A DNA stretch of 64,000 bases from NCBI GenBank assembly GCA_020637985.1, contig JACKJK010000009.1:121428-185427 (forward strand), written 5' to 3'. This document shows positions 17,338 to 26,927 of the stretch, in pieces (the first letter of the stretch is position 1; each line of letters starts with the position of its first letter). A model generated the notes under the pieces. It saw only the letters and a program-made list of their open reading frames with translations, was not told where the DNA came from and made no database searches. This stretch comes from Rhodobiaceae bacterium. GTDB taxonomy: Bacteria > Pseudomonadota > Alphaproteobacteria > Rhizobiales > Tepidamorphaceae. The position numbers and the translations under genes are program-made.

Positions 17338-18609
17338 ATGCACCATTTTGCCTACCGTGATGGTGTCCTGCACGCTGAAGACGTCGATCTCGAAACGCTC
17401 GCGGATCGCGTTGGCACGCCGTTCTACTGCTATTCGACGGCGACCATCGAGCGCCACTACAAGGTCTTCGCGGAAGCCTTCTCCGGTCTCGACACGCTCG
17501 TCTGCTACGCCATGAAGGCGAATTCCAACCAGGCCGTCCTGTCGACGCTGGCGCGCCTGGGCGCCGGCATGGACGTGGTCTCCGAGGGCGAACTGCGCCG
17601 CGCGCTCGCCGCCGGTGTGCCACCCGAACGCATCGTCTTTTCCGGCGTCGGCAAGACCGACCGCGAACTCGCCTTCGCGCTCGAAACCGGCATCCATTGC
17701 ATCAACGTGGAGTCGGAAGCCGAGCTCGACGCCCTGTCCGCGGTCGCAGCGGCCGCCGGGCGCACAGCGCGCATTTCCTTCCGCATCAACCCCGACGTCG
17801 ATGCGCGCACCCACAAGAAGATCTCCACCGGCAAGAAGCAGGACAAGTTCGGCATCGCCTACGCCCGCGCCCGCGAAATCTACGCCCATGCCGCGAGCCT
17901 GCCGAGCGTTGTCCCGGTCGGCGTCGACATGCACATCGGCAGCCAGATCGTCGAATTGGAGCCCTTCGACGCGGCCTGCGCCCGGCTGGTCGAACTGATC
18001 GAGGTGCTGCGCTCGGATGGCCATGCCATCGAGCATGTCGATCTTGGTGGCGGTCTCGGCATCCCCTACCGCGAGGCCGTCGAGCCGCCGCCCGATCCGA
18101 AGGCCTATGCCGAGGTCGTGCGCCGCCACGTCGAGCCGCTCGGCTGCGCCGTTGTCTTCGAGCCCGGCCGCATGATCGTCGGCAACGCCGGCATCCTCGT
18201 CACCCGCGTCATCTACGCCAAGCCTGGCGACAGCCGCGATTTCCTCATCGTCGACGCCGCGATGAACGACCTCGTCCGCCCGACGCTCTACGATGCCCAC
18301 CACGACATCAAGCCGGTGCGCCAGCCCGCCCCCGATGCGCCGCGCGCCTACTTCGACGTCGTGGGCCCGGTCTGCGAAAGCGGTGATTTCCTGGCACTCG
18401 ACCGCGAACTGACGCGCAGCGCCCGCGGCGACCTGCTGGCCGTGATGAGCGCCGGGGCCTATGGCGCCGTGCAGGCAGGCACCTACAACACCCGCCTGTT
18501 GGTGCCCGAAGTGCTCGTGCATGGCGCCGATTGGCACGTCGTGCGCCCGCGCCAGACCTACGACGACCTGATCGGCCGCGATAGCCTGCCGGACTGGCTC
18601 GGCGCCTGA
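17338..18609 (+). CDS. lysA: Diaminopimelate decarboxylase
   Basis: PLP enzyme making L-lysine from meso-diaminopimelate. 423 residues. Fold-type III barrel with the PLP lysine K60 in YAMKANSNQAVL, HIGSQI, GGGLGIPY, the phosphate/substrate segment EPGRMIVGNAG, and the partner-subunit active-site motif CESGDFLA. Starts 69 bases after lptM in the same direction. Confidence 0.97.
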   Translation: MHHFAYRDGVLHAEDVDLETLADRVGTPFYCYSTATIERHYKVFAEAFSGLDTLVCYAMKANSNQAVLSTLARLGAGMDVVSEGELRRALAAGVPPERIVFSGVGKTDRELAFALETGIHCINVESEAELDALSAVAAAAGRTARISFRINPDVDARTHKKISTGKKQDKFGIAYARAREIYAHAASLPSVVPVGVDMHIGSQIVELEPFDAACARLVELIEVLRSDGHAIEHVDLGGGLGIPYREAVEPPPDPKAYAEVVRRHVEPLGCAVVFEPGRMIVGNAGILVTRVIYAKPGDSRDFLIVDAAMNDLVRPTLYDAHHDIKPVRQPAPDAPRAYFDVVGPVCESGDFLALDRELTRSARGDLLAVMSAGAYGAVQAGTYNTRLLVPEVLVHGADWHVVRPRQTYDDLIGRDSLPDWLGA

Positions 18610-18741
18610 TACGGCGCCCCGGCGACGGTTGCCGGATGCATGCCACAATCCTTGTGCTAGACTTGCATGCATGTCCGGGGCTGCCCCGGTGCGCCGTGCG
18701 CGTTTGCGTGCATGGCGATCTTTGTTTGCGCAGGAGCGTCA

Positions 18742-21279
18742 ATGCGGCGGACCGGTCCAGACCCCGACGAAACGGCTCACGCCGGTGATGCTTCCGGCCT
18801 GAACCGGCGCATCTCGCTCGTCGTTCTCGGCGCGCGCCTCGGCATGCTCTGGGAACGCATCTGGCCGCGCCTGGTGCCGGCGGTTGCCATCGCGGCGGTG
18901 TTCTGCATCCTATCCTGGCTCGGTGTCTGGCCCGGGCTGAATCCCTGGCTGCGCATTGCCCTCGTCGGCGTGTTCGCGCTTGCCTTGCTCGTGAGCCTGT
19001 TTCCGCTGGTGCGCGTCCGGCTGCCAAGCCCGGCGCAGGCCGTCGCCCGCGTCGAACAGGCCTCGCGCCTGCGCCACCGGCCGATCTCGGCGATGCGCGA
19101 CACGCTGTCGGGATCGGTCTCCGGCGAGGCCCGCGCCCTGTGGGAAGCACACCGCCGGCGCACGGCCGCTGCCATCGGCAGGCTCGATGCGGGTTCACCG
19201 CGCCCGCGCATGGCCGCGCATGACCCTTATGCCCTGCGTGCCATCGTCCTGTTCGCGTTCATCGCCGCTGGCGCCTATGCCGGGTCCGATCGGCTCTCGC
19301 GCATCGGCCAGGCCTTCCTTTCCCCGGCAGCCCAGCTCGCCTCCGCCACCAGACTCGACGCCTGGGTCTCCCCACCCCCCTACACCGGCCGCCCGCCAGC
19401 CCTGCTGACCGGCGATGTCGCGCGCCAGGACACGGTCATATCCGTACCCGCCGGCAGCCGCCTGGTGGTGCGCACGGGTGATGCCCGCGACATATCGCTC
19501 GCCTGGTCGCCGGATACCGGCGCACGGCAGGACATCGCGGCGACGAGCGCTGAATCCGACGCGCGCCTCGCCGAGATCACCCATGACCTCGACGTGACCG
19601 GCACGGCCGAAATCCGCCGTGGCAGCGCCCAGGTCGCGCTGTGGCGATTCGAGGTGGTTGCCGACATCGCGCCGACGATCGCCATGACGCGTGAGCCTGA
19701 GGGGCTTGCTTCGGGTGCCCTTCGCCTCGTCTACGACGTGTCGGACGACTACGGCGTCGTCTCCGCCAGCGCGCGCATCTCCGCAGCCGATGCCGATGTC
19801 GCCGCCCGGCCTCTCGTGCCCGCACCCGATGTCCAGCTGACGCTGCCGCAGTTGCGCGCGCGTTCCGGCACCGCCCAGACCGTGCGCGACCTGACCGCGC
19901 ACCCCTGGGCCGGCGCCACCGTCATCGCGGTCCTGGAAGCGCGCGACGATGCCGGCCAGACCGGCCTGTCCGACCCGGTCCGCTTCACCTTGCCGGCACG
20001 CCGGTTCCACGAGCCGCTTGCGCGTGCGCTCGTCGAGCAGCGCCGCATCCTGGCGCTCGACCGCAACAGCGACCGTACGGTCTGGCGGTCGCTGGAAGTG
20101 CTGGCGCTGGCACCGGAAACCTTCGCCACGCCGACATCCGTCTATCTCGGCCTGCGTTCGGCCACGCACCGCTTGCGGCTGGCGCGCAGCGACGACGATC
20201 TGCGCTCCGTCATCGACCTGTTGTGGGAGATCGCGCTGGTCATCGAGGACGGCGACCTCGCGGACGTCGCGCGCGACCTGCGCGCGGCGCAGGAAGCCCT
20301 GCAGCGCGCCCTCGATGCCAATGCCTCGGACGAGGAGATTGCGCGGCTGGTCGACGAATTGCGCGAGGCGCTCGACCGCTTCATCCAGGAGCTCGCCCGC
20401 CGCGCCGCCGATCCCGGCAACCTCGCCGAATTGCCGAACATGGAGAATCTGCAGACCGTCACGCCCCAGGACCTCAACAACCTGCTCGATTCGATAGAGA
20501 ACATGGCCCGTTCAGGCGCGCGCGACCAGGCGCAGCAACTGCTCAGCGAATTGCGCAACATGCTCGAAAGCCTGCAGTCGGGACAGATGCAGCAAAGCGC
20601 CGAGCAGCAGCAGATGTCGCGCACGCTGGAGGAACTTGCCGACATCATCCGCCGCCAGCAGGAACTCATGGACCAGACCTTCCGCCTCGACAGGCAGGGG
20701 CCGATGCGCCAGGACGGGCAGACCGGCCAGCCCGGTGACCGCGACGGACAGATGGCGCCCGGCGAAGAGTCGCGCCGCGATGGCAGTCGCCAAGGCCTGC
20801 GCGACGGCGCCGACGCGGAACTGGAAGGCCTTGAGCGCGCTCAGGGCGAACTGCGCGAGCAGTTGCAGGAAATGCTGCGCCGCCTGCAGGAATCCGGCCA
20901 CAACGGCGAGGAGCAGCTTGGCCGCGCCGGCGACGCCATGGGCAACGCCGAGGGTGCCATCGGCCAGGGCGAGACCGGCGAAGCGGTACAGAGCCAGTCC
21001 GAGGCGCTCGACGCGCTGCGGTCCGGCGCGCGCCAGCTTGCCGATCAGCTGGCCCGCTCGATGGGCATGCAGGGCACCGGCGAGAACCGCGCCCAGACCG
21101 ATCCGATGGGCCGCCCCAACCGGACACAGGGACCAGACCTCGGCACCTCGGTTCAGGTACCCGACGAGATCGATGCGGCGCGCGCCCGCCAGATCCTGGA
21201 GGAATTGCGCCGCAGGCTTTCGGACACCGCACGCCCGCGCCTGGAGCTCGAATACCTCGAGCGCCTGCTGGGGCGGTGA
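18742..21279 (+). CDS. TIGR02302/DUF4175 family membrane protein
   Basis: 845 residues from an ATG six bases after AGGAG; codons back to 18667 are not needed. Two or three membrane helices lie near the N-terminus (LVPAVAIAAVFCILSWLGVW, IALVGVFALALLVSLF, and IVLFAFIAAGAYAG). A large periplasmic part with beta-rich segments (about residues 180-420) is followed by a very Gln/Arg/Glu-rich helical region predicted to form coiled coils (for example LRNMLESLQSGQMQQSAEQQ). Function unknown in the family as far as I know; it is conserved in alphaproteobacteria beside lysA and ftsEX, suggesting an envelope role. Confidence 0.85.
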   Translation: MRRTGPDPDETAHAGDASGLNRRISLVVLGARLGMLWERIWPRLVPAVAIAAVFCILSWLGVWPGLNPWLRIALVGVFALALLVSLFPLVRVRLPSPAQAVARVEQASRLRHRPISAMRDTLSGSVSGEARALWEAHRRRTAAAIGRLDAGSPRPRMAAHDPYALRAIVLFAFIAAGAYAGSDRLSRIGQAFLSPAAQLASATRLDAWVSPPPYTGRPPALLTGDVARQDTVISVPAGSRLVVRTGDARDISLAWSPDTGARQDIAATSAESDARLAEITHDLDVTGTAEIRRGSAQVALWRFEVVADIAPTIAMTREPEGLASGALRLVYDVSDDYGVVSASARISAADADVAARPLVPAPDVQLTLPQLRARSGTAQTVRDLTAHPWAGATVIAVLEARDDAGQTGLSDPVRFTLPARRFHEPLARALVEQRRILALDRNSDRTVWRSLEVLALAPETFATPTSVYLGLRSATHRLRLARSDDDLRSVIDLLWEIALVIEDGDLADVARDLRAAQEALQRALDANASDEEIARLVDELREALDRFIQELARRAADPGNLAELPNMENLQTVTPQDLNNLLDSIENMARSGARDQAQQLLSELRNMLESLQSGQMQQSAEQQQMSRTLEELADIIRRQQELMDQTFRLDRQGPMRQDGQTGQPGDRDGQMAPGEESRRDGSRQGLRDGADAELEGLERAQGELREQLQEMLRRLQESGHNGEEQLGRAGDAMGNAEGAIGQGETGEAVQSQSEALDALRSGARQLADQLARSMGMQGTGENRAQTDPMGRPNRTQGPDLGTSVQVPDEIDAARARQILEELRRRLSDTARPRLELEYLERLLGR

Positions 21280-21349
21280 TCACATCCGCACGCGCGGGCG
21301 ATCATCACGCGTCGGGAATCCGGTCAGGGATGGAAGCTTTGGTCTGCGT

Positions 21350-21748
21350 TCAGCCAGCAGCGCGCACGGCGCCCTCGTCGGCGCTTTCGCCCAGCGCGCT
21401 GCGAACCCGCCGGCAGATCTCGGCGAGCGTGAACGGCTTCTGCACCACGTCGCGGATCAGCGTGTCGAGTCCGTGTGCGCGTTCGCGCTGATGGGCATAG
21501 CCGGTCATCAACATGATCGGCAGCTCGGGGCGCTCGCGCGCTGCGTTCAGCGCCAGCGCGATCCCGTCCATGATCGGCATCTGGATGTCGGTCAGCAGCA
21601 GCTCGGCGTCCGCCGCCTCGTCGCGGAGAAGATCGAGCCCTTCCGCGCCATCCATCGCCGTCCACACGCTGTGGCCATCGCGCTGCAGCGCGCGCGACAC
21701 GAAATCGCGCACCGAGTCGTCGTCTTCGACGAGGAGGATACGGGCCAT
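21350..21748 (-). CDS. Single-domain response regulator, CpdR-like
   Basis: 132 residues, a lone receiver domain: acidic pocket VEDDD near residue 8, phospho-acceptor Asp54 in LLTDIQMPIMDG, the switch Thr in MTGY, and the conserved lysine in VVQKPF. No output domain. The pattern resembles CpdR, which in alphaproteobacteria ties phosphorylation by the CckA-ChpT relay to ClpXP proteolysis, but stand-alone receivers of other kinds look similar, so I give no symbol. It follows the zinc-finger gene by 15 bases and is probably in one operon with it. Confidence 0.85.
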   Translation of the reverse strand: MARILLVEDDDSVRDFVSRALQRDGHSVWTAMDGAEGLDLLRDEAADAELLLTDIQMPIMDGIALALNAARERPELPIMLMTGYAHQRERAHGLDTLIRDVVQKPFTLAEICRRVRSALGESADEGAVRAAG

Positions 21749-21763
21749 GGTCTTGTTCTCCTG

Positions 21764-22846
21764 CTAGTTCGTCATGCCCACGCGCATCCGGTCCGGTTCC
21801 ACGAACCGAACGGCGACGGCGGCTGCCGCGCGCGGCGGCGCGCTCAGCACGCTGCGAAAGCTGATCGCTTCGCCCGGCTTCAGCGCCGCGGCATCCGGCT
21901 GGATGGTCCAGTAGTAGATTTCCTGTCCGCCCGCCGCGTTGAGCGACAGCCGCACCGGCGGCACCGCGATCTCGTCGCCTGTGACATTGCGGATCGCGCC
22001 TTCCACACGCAGTACCGGAATACCGTTTTCCGTCGCCTGCGAAGGGCGCACATCCTCGAAAGCCAGCCCGCGCAGGTTCACCTCGTAGCCGATCGACGCG
22101 TAGAGTCCGGCAAGCGATGGCGCCATGCGCACGACGTCCTCGCGGTAGACGAAGCCGGCGACGAGGGCTGCCGCCATGCCGCCCACGGCGACCGCCTTGA
22201 TGCGCTCGCCGAGGCTGCGCTCCCGTCCGCCGCGCGACTTGCCCATGAACCGTTTCGCGGCCGCTCGCGCCCGCGATGCCATCTCGATCGAATTCACGCT
22301 CCGCAGCGCTGCGGTTTCCCCGGCATCCTGTGGATCGTCATCGACGATGACCGCCGCTTCGGGTTGTTGCGCAGCCCCGGACACGCCTTCAACATCGAAG
22401 GCATCTTCGTCGACGATGTCCTGCGTATCCTCTTCGGCCGCGACCTCCTCATCGGCCGCGTCGGCCGCGTCGGGACGCGCCACGACGAGTTCACCGCCCG
22501 ATGCCCCGGCATCGGCTCCACCGTCGTCGGAATCGGTCCAATCGAGGTCTTCCTCGCCGGCAACGGTCTGCGGACCAGCGTCACCGACCGTTTCGGGTTC
22601 GTCGGTTTCCATGCCTGCTGCCGCGAAAGCATCCCAGTCATCGGGCGGCGCATCATCGGGCGTAGCCTGCGCGTCCTCGCCCGCCGCGGGCTCCTCGTCC
22701 GGCATCTCCGGCTCTTCCGGCTCCTGCTTCGGCAGCGCGTACCAGGTGGTCTCACAGCGCGCGCACTTGACGGTTCGCCCGGTGAGGGGGAACACATCGG
22801 GGTTGACCGTGTAGCGTGTCGCGCAATCTGGACAAGTGATTATCAT
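21764..22846 (-). CDS. MJ0042-type zinc-finger / DUF3426 membrane protein
   Basis: 360 residues. N-terminal zinc ribbon with Cys5, Cys8, Cys28 and Cys31 (MIITCPDCATRY and VKCARCETTWY). Then a long acidic disordered segment (residues about 40-190, rich in Glu/Asp/Pro), a membrane helix (VAVGGMAAALVAGFVY) and a C-terminal DUF3426 domain outside the membrane (LRVEGAIRNVTG). In rhizobia this gene typically lies divergent from ftsEX, as here. Role unknown; a membrane-linked redox or metal sensor is a guess. Confidence 0.88.
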   Translation of the reverse strand: MIITCPDCATRYTVNPDVFPLTGRTVKCARCETTWYALPKQEPEEPEMPDEEPAAGEDAQATPDDAPPDDWDAFAAAGMETDEPETVGDAGPQTVAGEEDLDWTDSDDGGADAGASGGELVVARPDAADAADEEVAAEEDTQDIVDEDAFDVEGVSGAAQQPEAAVIVDDDPQDAGETAALRSVNSIEMASRARAAAKRFMGKSRGGRERSLGERIKAVAVGGMAAALVAGFVYREDVVRMAPSLAGLYASIGYEVNLRGLAFEDVRPSQATENGIPVLRVEGAIRNVTGDEIAVPPVRLSLNAAGGQEIYYWTIQPDAAALKPGEAISFRSVLSAPPRAAAAVAVRFVEPDRMRVGMTN

Positions 22847-22971
22847 TGCGAATCAGTCGGCAGCTTCACTCGCGCTGACCCTAGGAAAGAAAGCGTTAAC
22901 GAATTGGAAACGAATTCCGCCGACCAGTTGGAAAAGCGCCAGCCCGGGCGCCGGCGGTCCGTGGGGGTCCG

Positions 22972-23634
22972 ATGATCCGGTTCGAGAATGTCGGTCTTCG
23001 CTACGGCATGGGGCCGGAAGTGCTCAGCGACATCTCATTCGAGATATCGCCTGGCTCCTTCCAGTTCCTGACCGGCCCGTCGGGCGCCGGCAAGACGACG
23101 CTGCTGCGGCTGCTGTTCCTGGCGCTGAAGCCGACCCGCGGACTGATCAACATCTTCGGCCAGGATGGCTCCAACCTGTCGCTCGGCGCGCTGCCCGCCA
23201 TTCGCAGGCGCATCGGCATCGTGTTCCAGGACTTCCGCCTGCTCGACCATCTCACCACCTACGAGAATGTCGCCTTGCCCCTGCGCGTCATCGGCCAGAG
23301 CGAGCCCGCCTACCGCAAGGACGTCGAGGAACTGCTGCAGTGGGTCGGCCTCGACCACCGCATGGACGCCTATCCCCCGGTGCTGTCGGGCGGCGAGAAG
23401 CAACGCGCCGCGATCGCCCGTGCCGTCATCGCCCAGCCCGACCTGCTGCTCGCCGACGAACCGACCGGCAATGTCGATCCTACCCTGGCGCGCCGCCTGC
23501 TGCGCCTGTTCTCCGAGTTGCATCGCCTCGGCACCACCGTGGTCATCGCCACCCACGACATCGCCCTGATGGACCAGTACGAAAGCGCCCGGCGGCTGGT
23601 GCTCAACGAGGGACGGCTGCATGTCTACGACTGA
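22972..23634 (+). CDS. ftsE: Cell-division ATP-binding protein FtsE
   Basis: Cytoplasmic ABC ATPase that with FtsX activates septal peptidoglycan hydrolases. 220 residues: Walker A GPSGAGKTTLLRL, Q-loop FQDFRLL, signature LSGGEKQR, Walker B LLLADEPTGNVD, H-loop ATHD. Overlaps ftsX by 14 bases, as is usual for the pair. The start MIRFENVGLRYG is standard. Confidence 0.97.
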   Translation: MIRFENVGLRYGMGPEVLSDISFEISPGSFQFLTGPSGAGKTTLLRLLFLALKPTRGLINIFGQDGSNLSLGALPAIRRRIGIVFQDFRLLDHLTTYENVALPLRVIGQSEPAYRKDVEELLQWVGLDHRMDAYPPVLSGGEKQRAAIARAVIAQPDLLLADEPTGNVDPTLARRLLRLFSELHRLGTTVVIATHDIALMDQYESARRLVLNEGRLHVYD

Positions 23635-24580
23635 CGCGCAGGCCCCGGTCGCCATCGACGGCGCCGAACAGGCGGCGCGGCTGCGCGCCGGCAATCCGAT
23701 CGTGCCGGCAAGCGGCATTTCCGGGCGCGCGCTGGTCGTCGTGATTGCCATCATGGCCTTCCTCGCCTCCATGACCATCGGCCTGGTAATGGCGATCTCC
23801 AGCGCGGCTAACGAGTGGGCCGGGGAGCTGTCGCGCGAGCTGACCATCCAGGTCATGCCGGTCGAGGGCCGTGACATCGCCAGCGATACCGCCGAAGCCG
23901 CACGCGTCGCCGAGGGCATACCCGGCGTACTCGGCGCGCGCGTTCTGGAGGATTCCGCCCTCAAGGCACTGCTCGAACCCTGGCTCGGCGCCGATTTCGA
24001 CATCGACGCCCTGCCGGTCCCGCGCCTGATCGTGCTGAGCGTCGATCCTTCCGCGCCGCCGTCCGCCGAAGCGATCCGCAAAGCGCTCGCGAGCGCTGTG
24101 CCGGCCGCCAGCATCGAGGACCACAGGATCTGGCAGGAACGCCTGCACATCATGGCGCGCACCATCGTTCTTGCGGGGCTGGGCATCTTCGTGCTGGTGC
24201 TCGCCGCGACGGTCCTTTCAATCGTCTTCGCCACCCGCGGCGCCATGGCCGCCAACCGTGACATCGTCCAGGTGCTGCACCTGGTCGGCGCGCGCGAACG
24301 CTTCATCGCCTGGCAGTTCGTGCGCCATTTCCTGGTCCTCGGCTTGAAGGGCGGCAACGCCGGCGGCCTCGCCGCCCTGATCCTGTTCGCGCTTGCCGGC
24401 TGGTTTTCCGGCTACCTGACCGCCACCCCGGCCGGCGCGCAGCTGGAAGCGATGTTCGGCAATTTCGGGCTGGGCTGGGACGGTTATCTCGCCATCGTGA
24501 TGACGGTGATCCTGATCGCGCTGCTGACGGCCGCGACCGCCTACCTGGCTGTCCTGCGCATCGTGCGTGCGTCCGTCTGA
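23621..24580 (+). CDS. ftsX: Cell-division permease-like protein FtsX
   Basis: 319 residues with four membrane helices (around VIAIMAFLASMTIGLV, GLGIFVLVLAATVLSIV, GGLAALILFALAGWF and VMTVILIALLTAATAYL) and a periplasmic loop of about 120 residues between the first two that should bind hydrolase activators. The cytoplasmic N-terminus is longer than in E. coli in relation to its first helix, common in alphaproteobacteria. Coupled to ftsE by overlap. Confidence 0.95.
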   Translation: MSTTDAQAPVAIDGAEQAARLRAGNPIVPASGISGRALVVVIAIMAFLASMTIGLVMAISSAANEWAGELSRELTIQVMPVEGRDIASDTAEAARVAEGIPGVLGARVLEDSALKALLEPWLGADFDIDALPVPRLIVLSVDPSAPPSAEAIRKALASAVPAASIEDHRIWQERLHIMARTIVLAGLGIFVLVLAATVLSIVFATRGAMAANRDIVQVLHLVGARERFIAWQFVRHFLVLGLKGGNAGGLAALILFALAGWFSGYLTATPAGAQLEAMFGNFGLGWDGYLAIVMTVILIALLTAATAYLAVLRIVRASV

Positions 24581-24687
24581 CGCACCCATTTCGGCATCCG
24601 CGCGTTAATCGTGAACCGGAAATTCGCGCTTTCGACGTGATTTCCAGCCGTATTCTCGCCTACGATGTGCCTGAATGCTGCGCCAAG

Positions 24688-25395
24688 ATGGTGCCGATGG
24701 CCGTGACTGCTGACAACGAACACGAGATAACGACGCACGGGCGGACCCGCCTGAAGTCCATGCGCGCCGTGCTGGTCGCGCTGGCGGTCACATCGTGCCT
24801 TGTGCTCGTGGCCGGCATCGGCCTGTTCCGCTTCGCCGCCGAAGTGGCGGGCCACGACATGCCCGCCGCCCAACCGCCCGTTGCCGAAGGCATCGTCGTG
24901 CTCACCGGCGGATCGGAGCGCATCGCCGGCGCCGTCGACCTGCTTGCCATGAAGCGCGGCCGGCGCCTGCTGATCACCGGCGTCAACCTGTCCACCAGCC
25001 GCCGCGATATCCGCCGCATGTCCGGCGGTAACGCCGAGCTGTTTCGCTGCTGCATCGATCTTGGCTATTCGGCGCTCAACACCGCCGGCAACGCGGTGGA
25101 GACGGGCGAGTGGGCCCGCGACCACGGCTTCACGTCGCTCATCGTCGTCACGTCGAGCTATCACATGCCGCGATCGTTGGTGGAGCTGGGACGCGCCTTG
25201 CCCTCGGTGGAGCTTTTCCCCTATCCCGTGACCACGGAGCGCTTCGACTTCGCCCACTGGTGGACCGACCGGCGAACCGCAACGCTTATGGCCAAGGAAT
25301 ACGCCAAGTATCTGCTGGCGCTCGTCCGCATCCGGATTGCGACCTCGCGCCTGAGCGGCGTCGAGGCGACCGTCTCGGCCAACGGCGGTATCTGA
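24688..25395 (+). CDS. DUF218 (YdcF/SanA-like) membrane protein
   Basis: About 235 residues. One N-terminal membrane anchor (AVLVALAVTSCLVLVAGIGLF), then a DUF218 domain with VVLTGGSERI, the second conserved block GNAVETGEWAR and TSSYHMPRS. YdcF-like proteins are implicated in envelope integrity, with no settled reaction. The start is uncertain: no Shine-Dalgarno precedes any candidate (GTG 24637, ATG 24688, ATG 24697, ATG 24760). Lies 107 bases after ftsX; in many rhizobia it sits between ftsX and plsC, but plsC is 22 kb away here. Confidence 0.82.
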   Translation: MVPMAVTADNEHEITTHGRTRLKSMRAVLVALAVTSCLVLVAGIGLFRFAAEVAGHDMPAAQPPVAEGIVVLTGGSERIAGAVDLLAMKRGRRLLITGVNLSTSRRDIRRMSGGNAELFRCCIDLGYSALNTAGNAVETGEWARDHGFTSLIVVTSSYHMPRSLVELGRALPSVELFPYPVTTERFDFAHWWTDRRTATLMAKEYAKYLLALVRIRIATSRLSGVEATVSANGGI

Positions 25396-25602
25396 ACGCG
25401 TCTGGCGGCAGGCGGTAGAATCTTGAATGCGCTTCACGCGACCACACCCTAGCCAAACCCGTTCAATGGCTGTATAAGCCGCCGCTCGATCCCCGGCACG
25501 CGTGGATGGCGGACGATGGGCCTTGCGGGCCCGGCGGAGCCGCGATGCCGCAAGGCCTGAAGATTTCCGCCTGCCGGCGCAGGCGAAGACGGAGTTGCCA
25601 AG

Positions 25603-25782
25603 ATGGCTGTACCGAAGCGAAAGACCACCCCGATGAAGCGTGGTAACCGCCGTTCGGCGGACGCCCTGTCGAACCCGACCTACATCGAGGACAAGGAATC
25701 CGGCGAACTGCGCCGGCCTCACCACATCGATCTCAAGTCCGGCACCTATCGCGGCCGCCAGGTTCTTGAGCCGAAGGGCTGA
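25603..25782 (+). CDS. rpmF: 50S ribosomal protein L32
   Basis: 59 residues, translated by hand: MAVPKRKTTPMKRGNRRSAD at the start and HHIDLKSGTYRGRQV near the end, the unmistakable bacterial L32 sequence. This is the form without the four zinc cysteines (alphaproteobacterial type). GGAG eight bases before the ATG. Transcribed on its own with 207 bases in front, for which I see no strong promoter match, and a strong terminator behind. Confidence 0.97.
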   Translation: MAVPKRKTTPMKRGNRRSADALSNPTYIEDKESGELRRPHHIDLKSGTYRGRQVLEPKG

Positions 25783-25840
25783 TTGCCCAGCGGTGGTGCC
25801 AGGCACCCGAAGGCACCGCCTCGCCAGTACGATCCGGAAA

Positions 25841-25870
25841 AGCGGCCCGTCGAGGCCGCTTTTTTCTTAT
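25841..25870 (+). terminator. Intrinsic terminator after rpmF
   Basis: AGCGGCC (25841-25847), loop CGTCGA, GGCCGCT (25854-25860), then TTTTTCTTAT; flanking A and T runs extend the stem. Starts 58 bases after the stop codon. Confidence 0.93.
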
Positions 25871-26059
25871 CCGCTTCCTTGCTGCCTGCGCCGCAACCCG
25901 GCACATGGCACACTGCGGTATTTCCGTGCCTGTGCCGCAACCTGCCCGAAGGTTGCCATCCTCGCCTGGCAACGGTTCTCTTGTACGGCCGATGCGAAGC
26001 ACGCATAGAATGCGAACGACCGCCCGGCGAGGCGGCGGTATCCCTGGAGGACGCGACCG

Positions 26060-26485
26060 GTGCTTGTGAACTTCCCGCTGCTGATCGTCCCCGTCGTCGT
26101 CTACAACCTGTTCGTCTTCACCACGCCGCAGGGGGCCGCCTCGGCAGCGGAAATCTGGACGCAGCCGGTCTTTTCCCTGTCCATGATGTCGGGCACCACA
26201 TGGATGCTGACGATGGGCGACCTGCTGCTCCTGTGTTCGCTGATCCTGCTTTTCATCGAGGTCCTCAAGGCGACCCGCACTGGCGCCAGCTCCATCGTCG
26301 ACCACCTGCTGTCGACGGCGGTGTTCGTCGCCTGCCTGGTCGAGTTCCTGCTCTTCGCCCAGGCCGCGACCTCGACCTTCTTCCTGCTCATGACGATGAC
26401 CCTGTTCGACGTCATCGCCGGCTTCTCGGTCACCATCCGCGCGGCGCGCCGCGACTTCGGCGTCGGTCCCGACGCCAGTTTCTGA
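26060..26485 (+). CDS. Four-helix membrane protein of unknown function
   Basis: 141 residues from a GTG nine bases after GGAGG. Four hydrophobic helices: FPLLIVPVVVYNLFVF, WMLTMGDLLLLCSLILLFIEV, LLSTAVFVACLVEFLLFAQA and FFLLMTMTLFDVIAGFSVTI; short cytoplasmic tail. I recognise no family. Its last helix carries a conserved-looking Asp (LFDVIAG). It is convergent with the GlcG-like gene, ten bases between stops, and follows the rpmF terminator. Confidence 0.8.
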   Translation: MLVNFPLLIVPVVVYNLFVFTTPQGAASAAEIWTQPVFSLSMMSGTTWMLTMGDLLLLCSLILLFIEVLKATRTGASSIVDHLLSTAVFVACLVEFLLFAQAATSTFFLLMTMTLFDVIAGFSVTIRAARRDFGVGPDASF

Positions 26486-26495
26486 AGACCTGGCC

Positions 26496-26927
26496 TCAAC
26501 CGCAATCGGCGCTGAAGCCTGCCGCCTCGATGCCGGCAACCGCCACCGCCTCGTCATTGTCGGAGGTATCGCCCGAGATGCCGACCGCGCCAATGACATC
26601 GCCGCTGCCGTCGCGCATCAGCACCCCGCCGGGCACCGGTACCAGCGCGCCGCCGGCAAGTGCGTTGACCGCGTTGACGAAGTAGGGCTGCTGCTCGGCG
26701 CGCGCCATCAGCGCACGCGACCCCGTGCCCACCGCAAGCGCTCCATAGGCTTTACCGTGCGCCACCTTCGGGCGCAGGATCGAGGTGCCGTCCTGCGCGG
26801 CAAACGCCTTCAGGTGGCCACCCGCATCGAGCACCGCGACCCCCAGCGGTTTCATCCGGCGTTTGCCGGCCTCCGCCAGCGCCGTGTCGATGATCCGGTT
26901 CGCCGCCGCCAGTGTCAGTTTCGTCAT
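26496..26927 (-). CDS. GlcG/HbpS-like protein (DUF336)
   Basis: 143 residues; small cytoplasmic fold related to GlcG and the haem-binding HbpS. Seen: KPLGVAVLDAGGHLKAF, the RPKVAHGKAYGALAVG block, LVPVPGGVLMRD and GAVGISGDTSDNDEAVAVAG. The precise function is unresolved: members are found with glycolate oxidase, haem degradation or glutathione-related enzymes. The ATG at 26927 has GGGAG about eight bases upstream. Divergent from the gamma-glutamyltransferase-family gene, so the two may share regulation. Confidence 0.88.
   Translation of the reverse strand: MTKLTLAAANRIIDTALAEAGKRRMKPLGVAVLDAGGHLKAFAAQDGTSILRPKVAHGKAYGALAVGTGSRALMARAEQQPYFVNAVNALAGGALVPVPGGVLMRDGSGDVIGAVGISGDTSDNDEAVAVAGIEAAGFSADCG

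Noticed and set aside
23001..24357. Minus-strand frames antisense to ftsEX
   Set aside because: They are mirror frames of well-conserved division genes.
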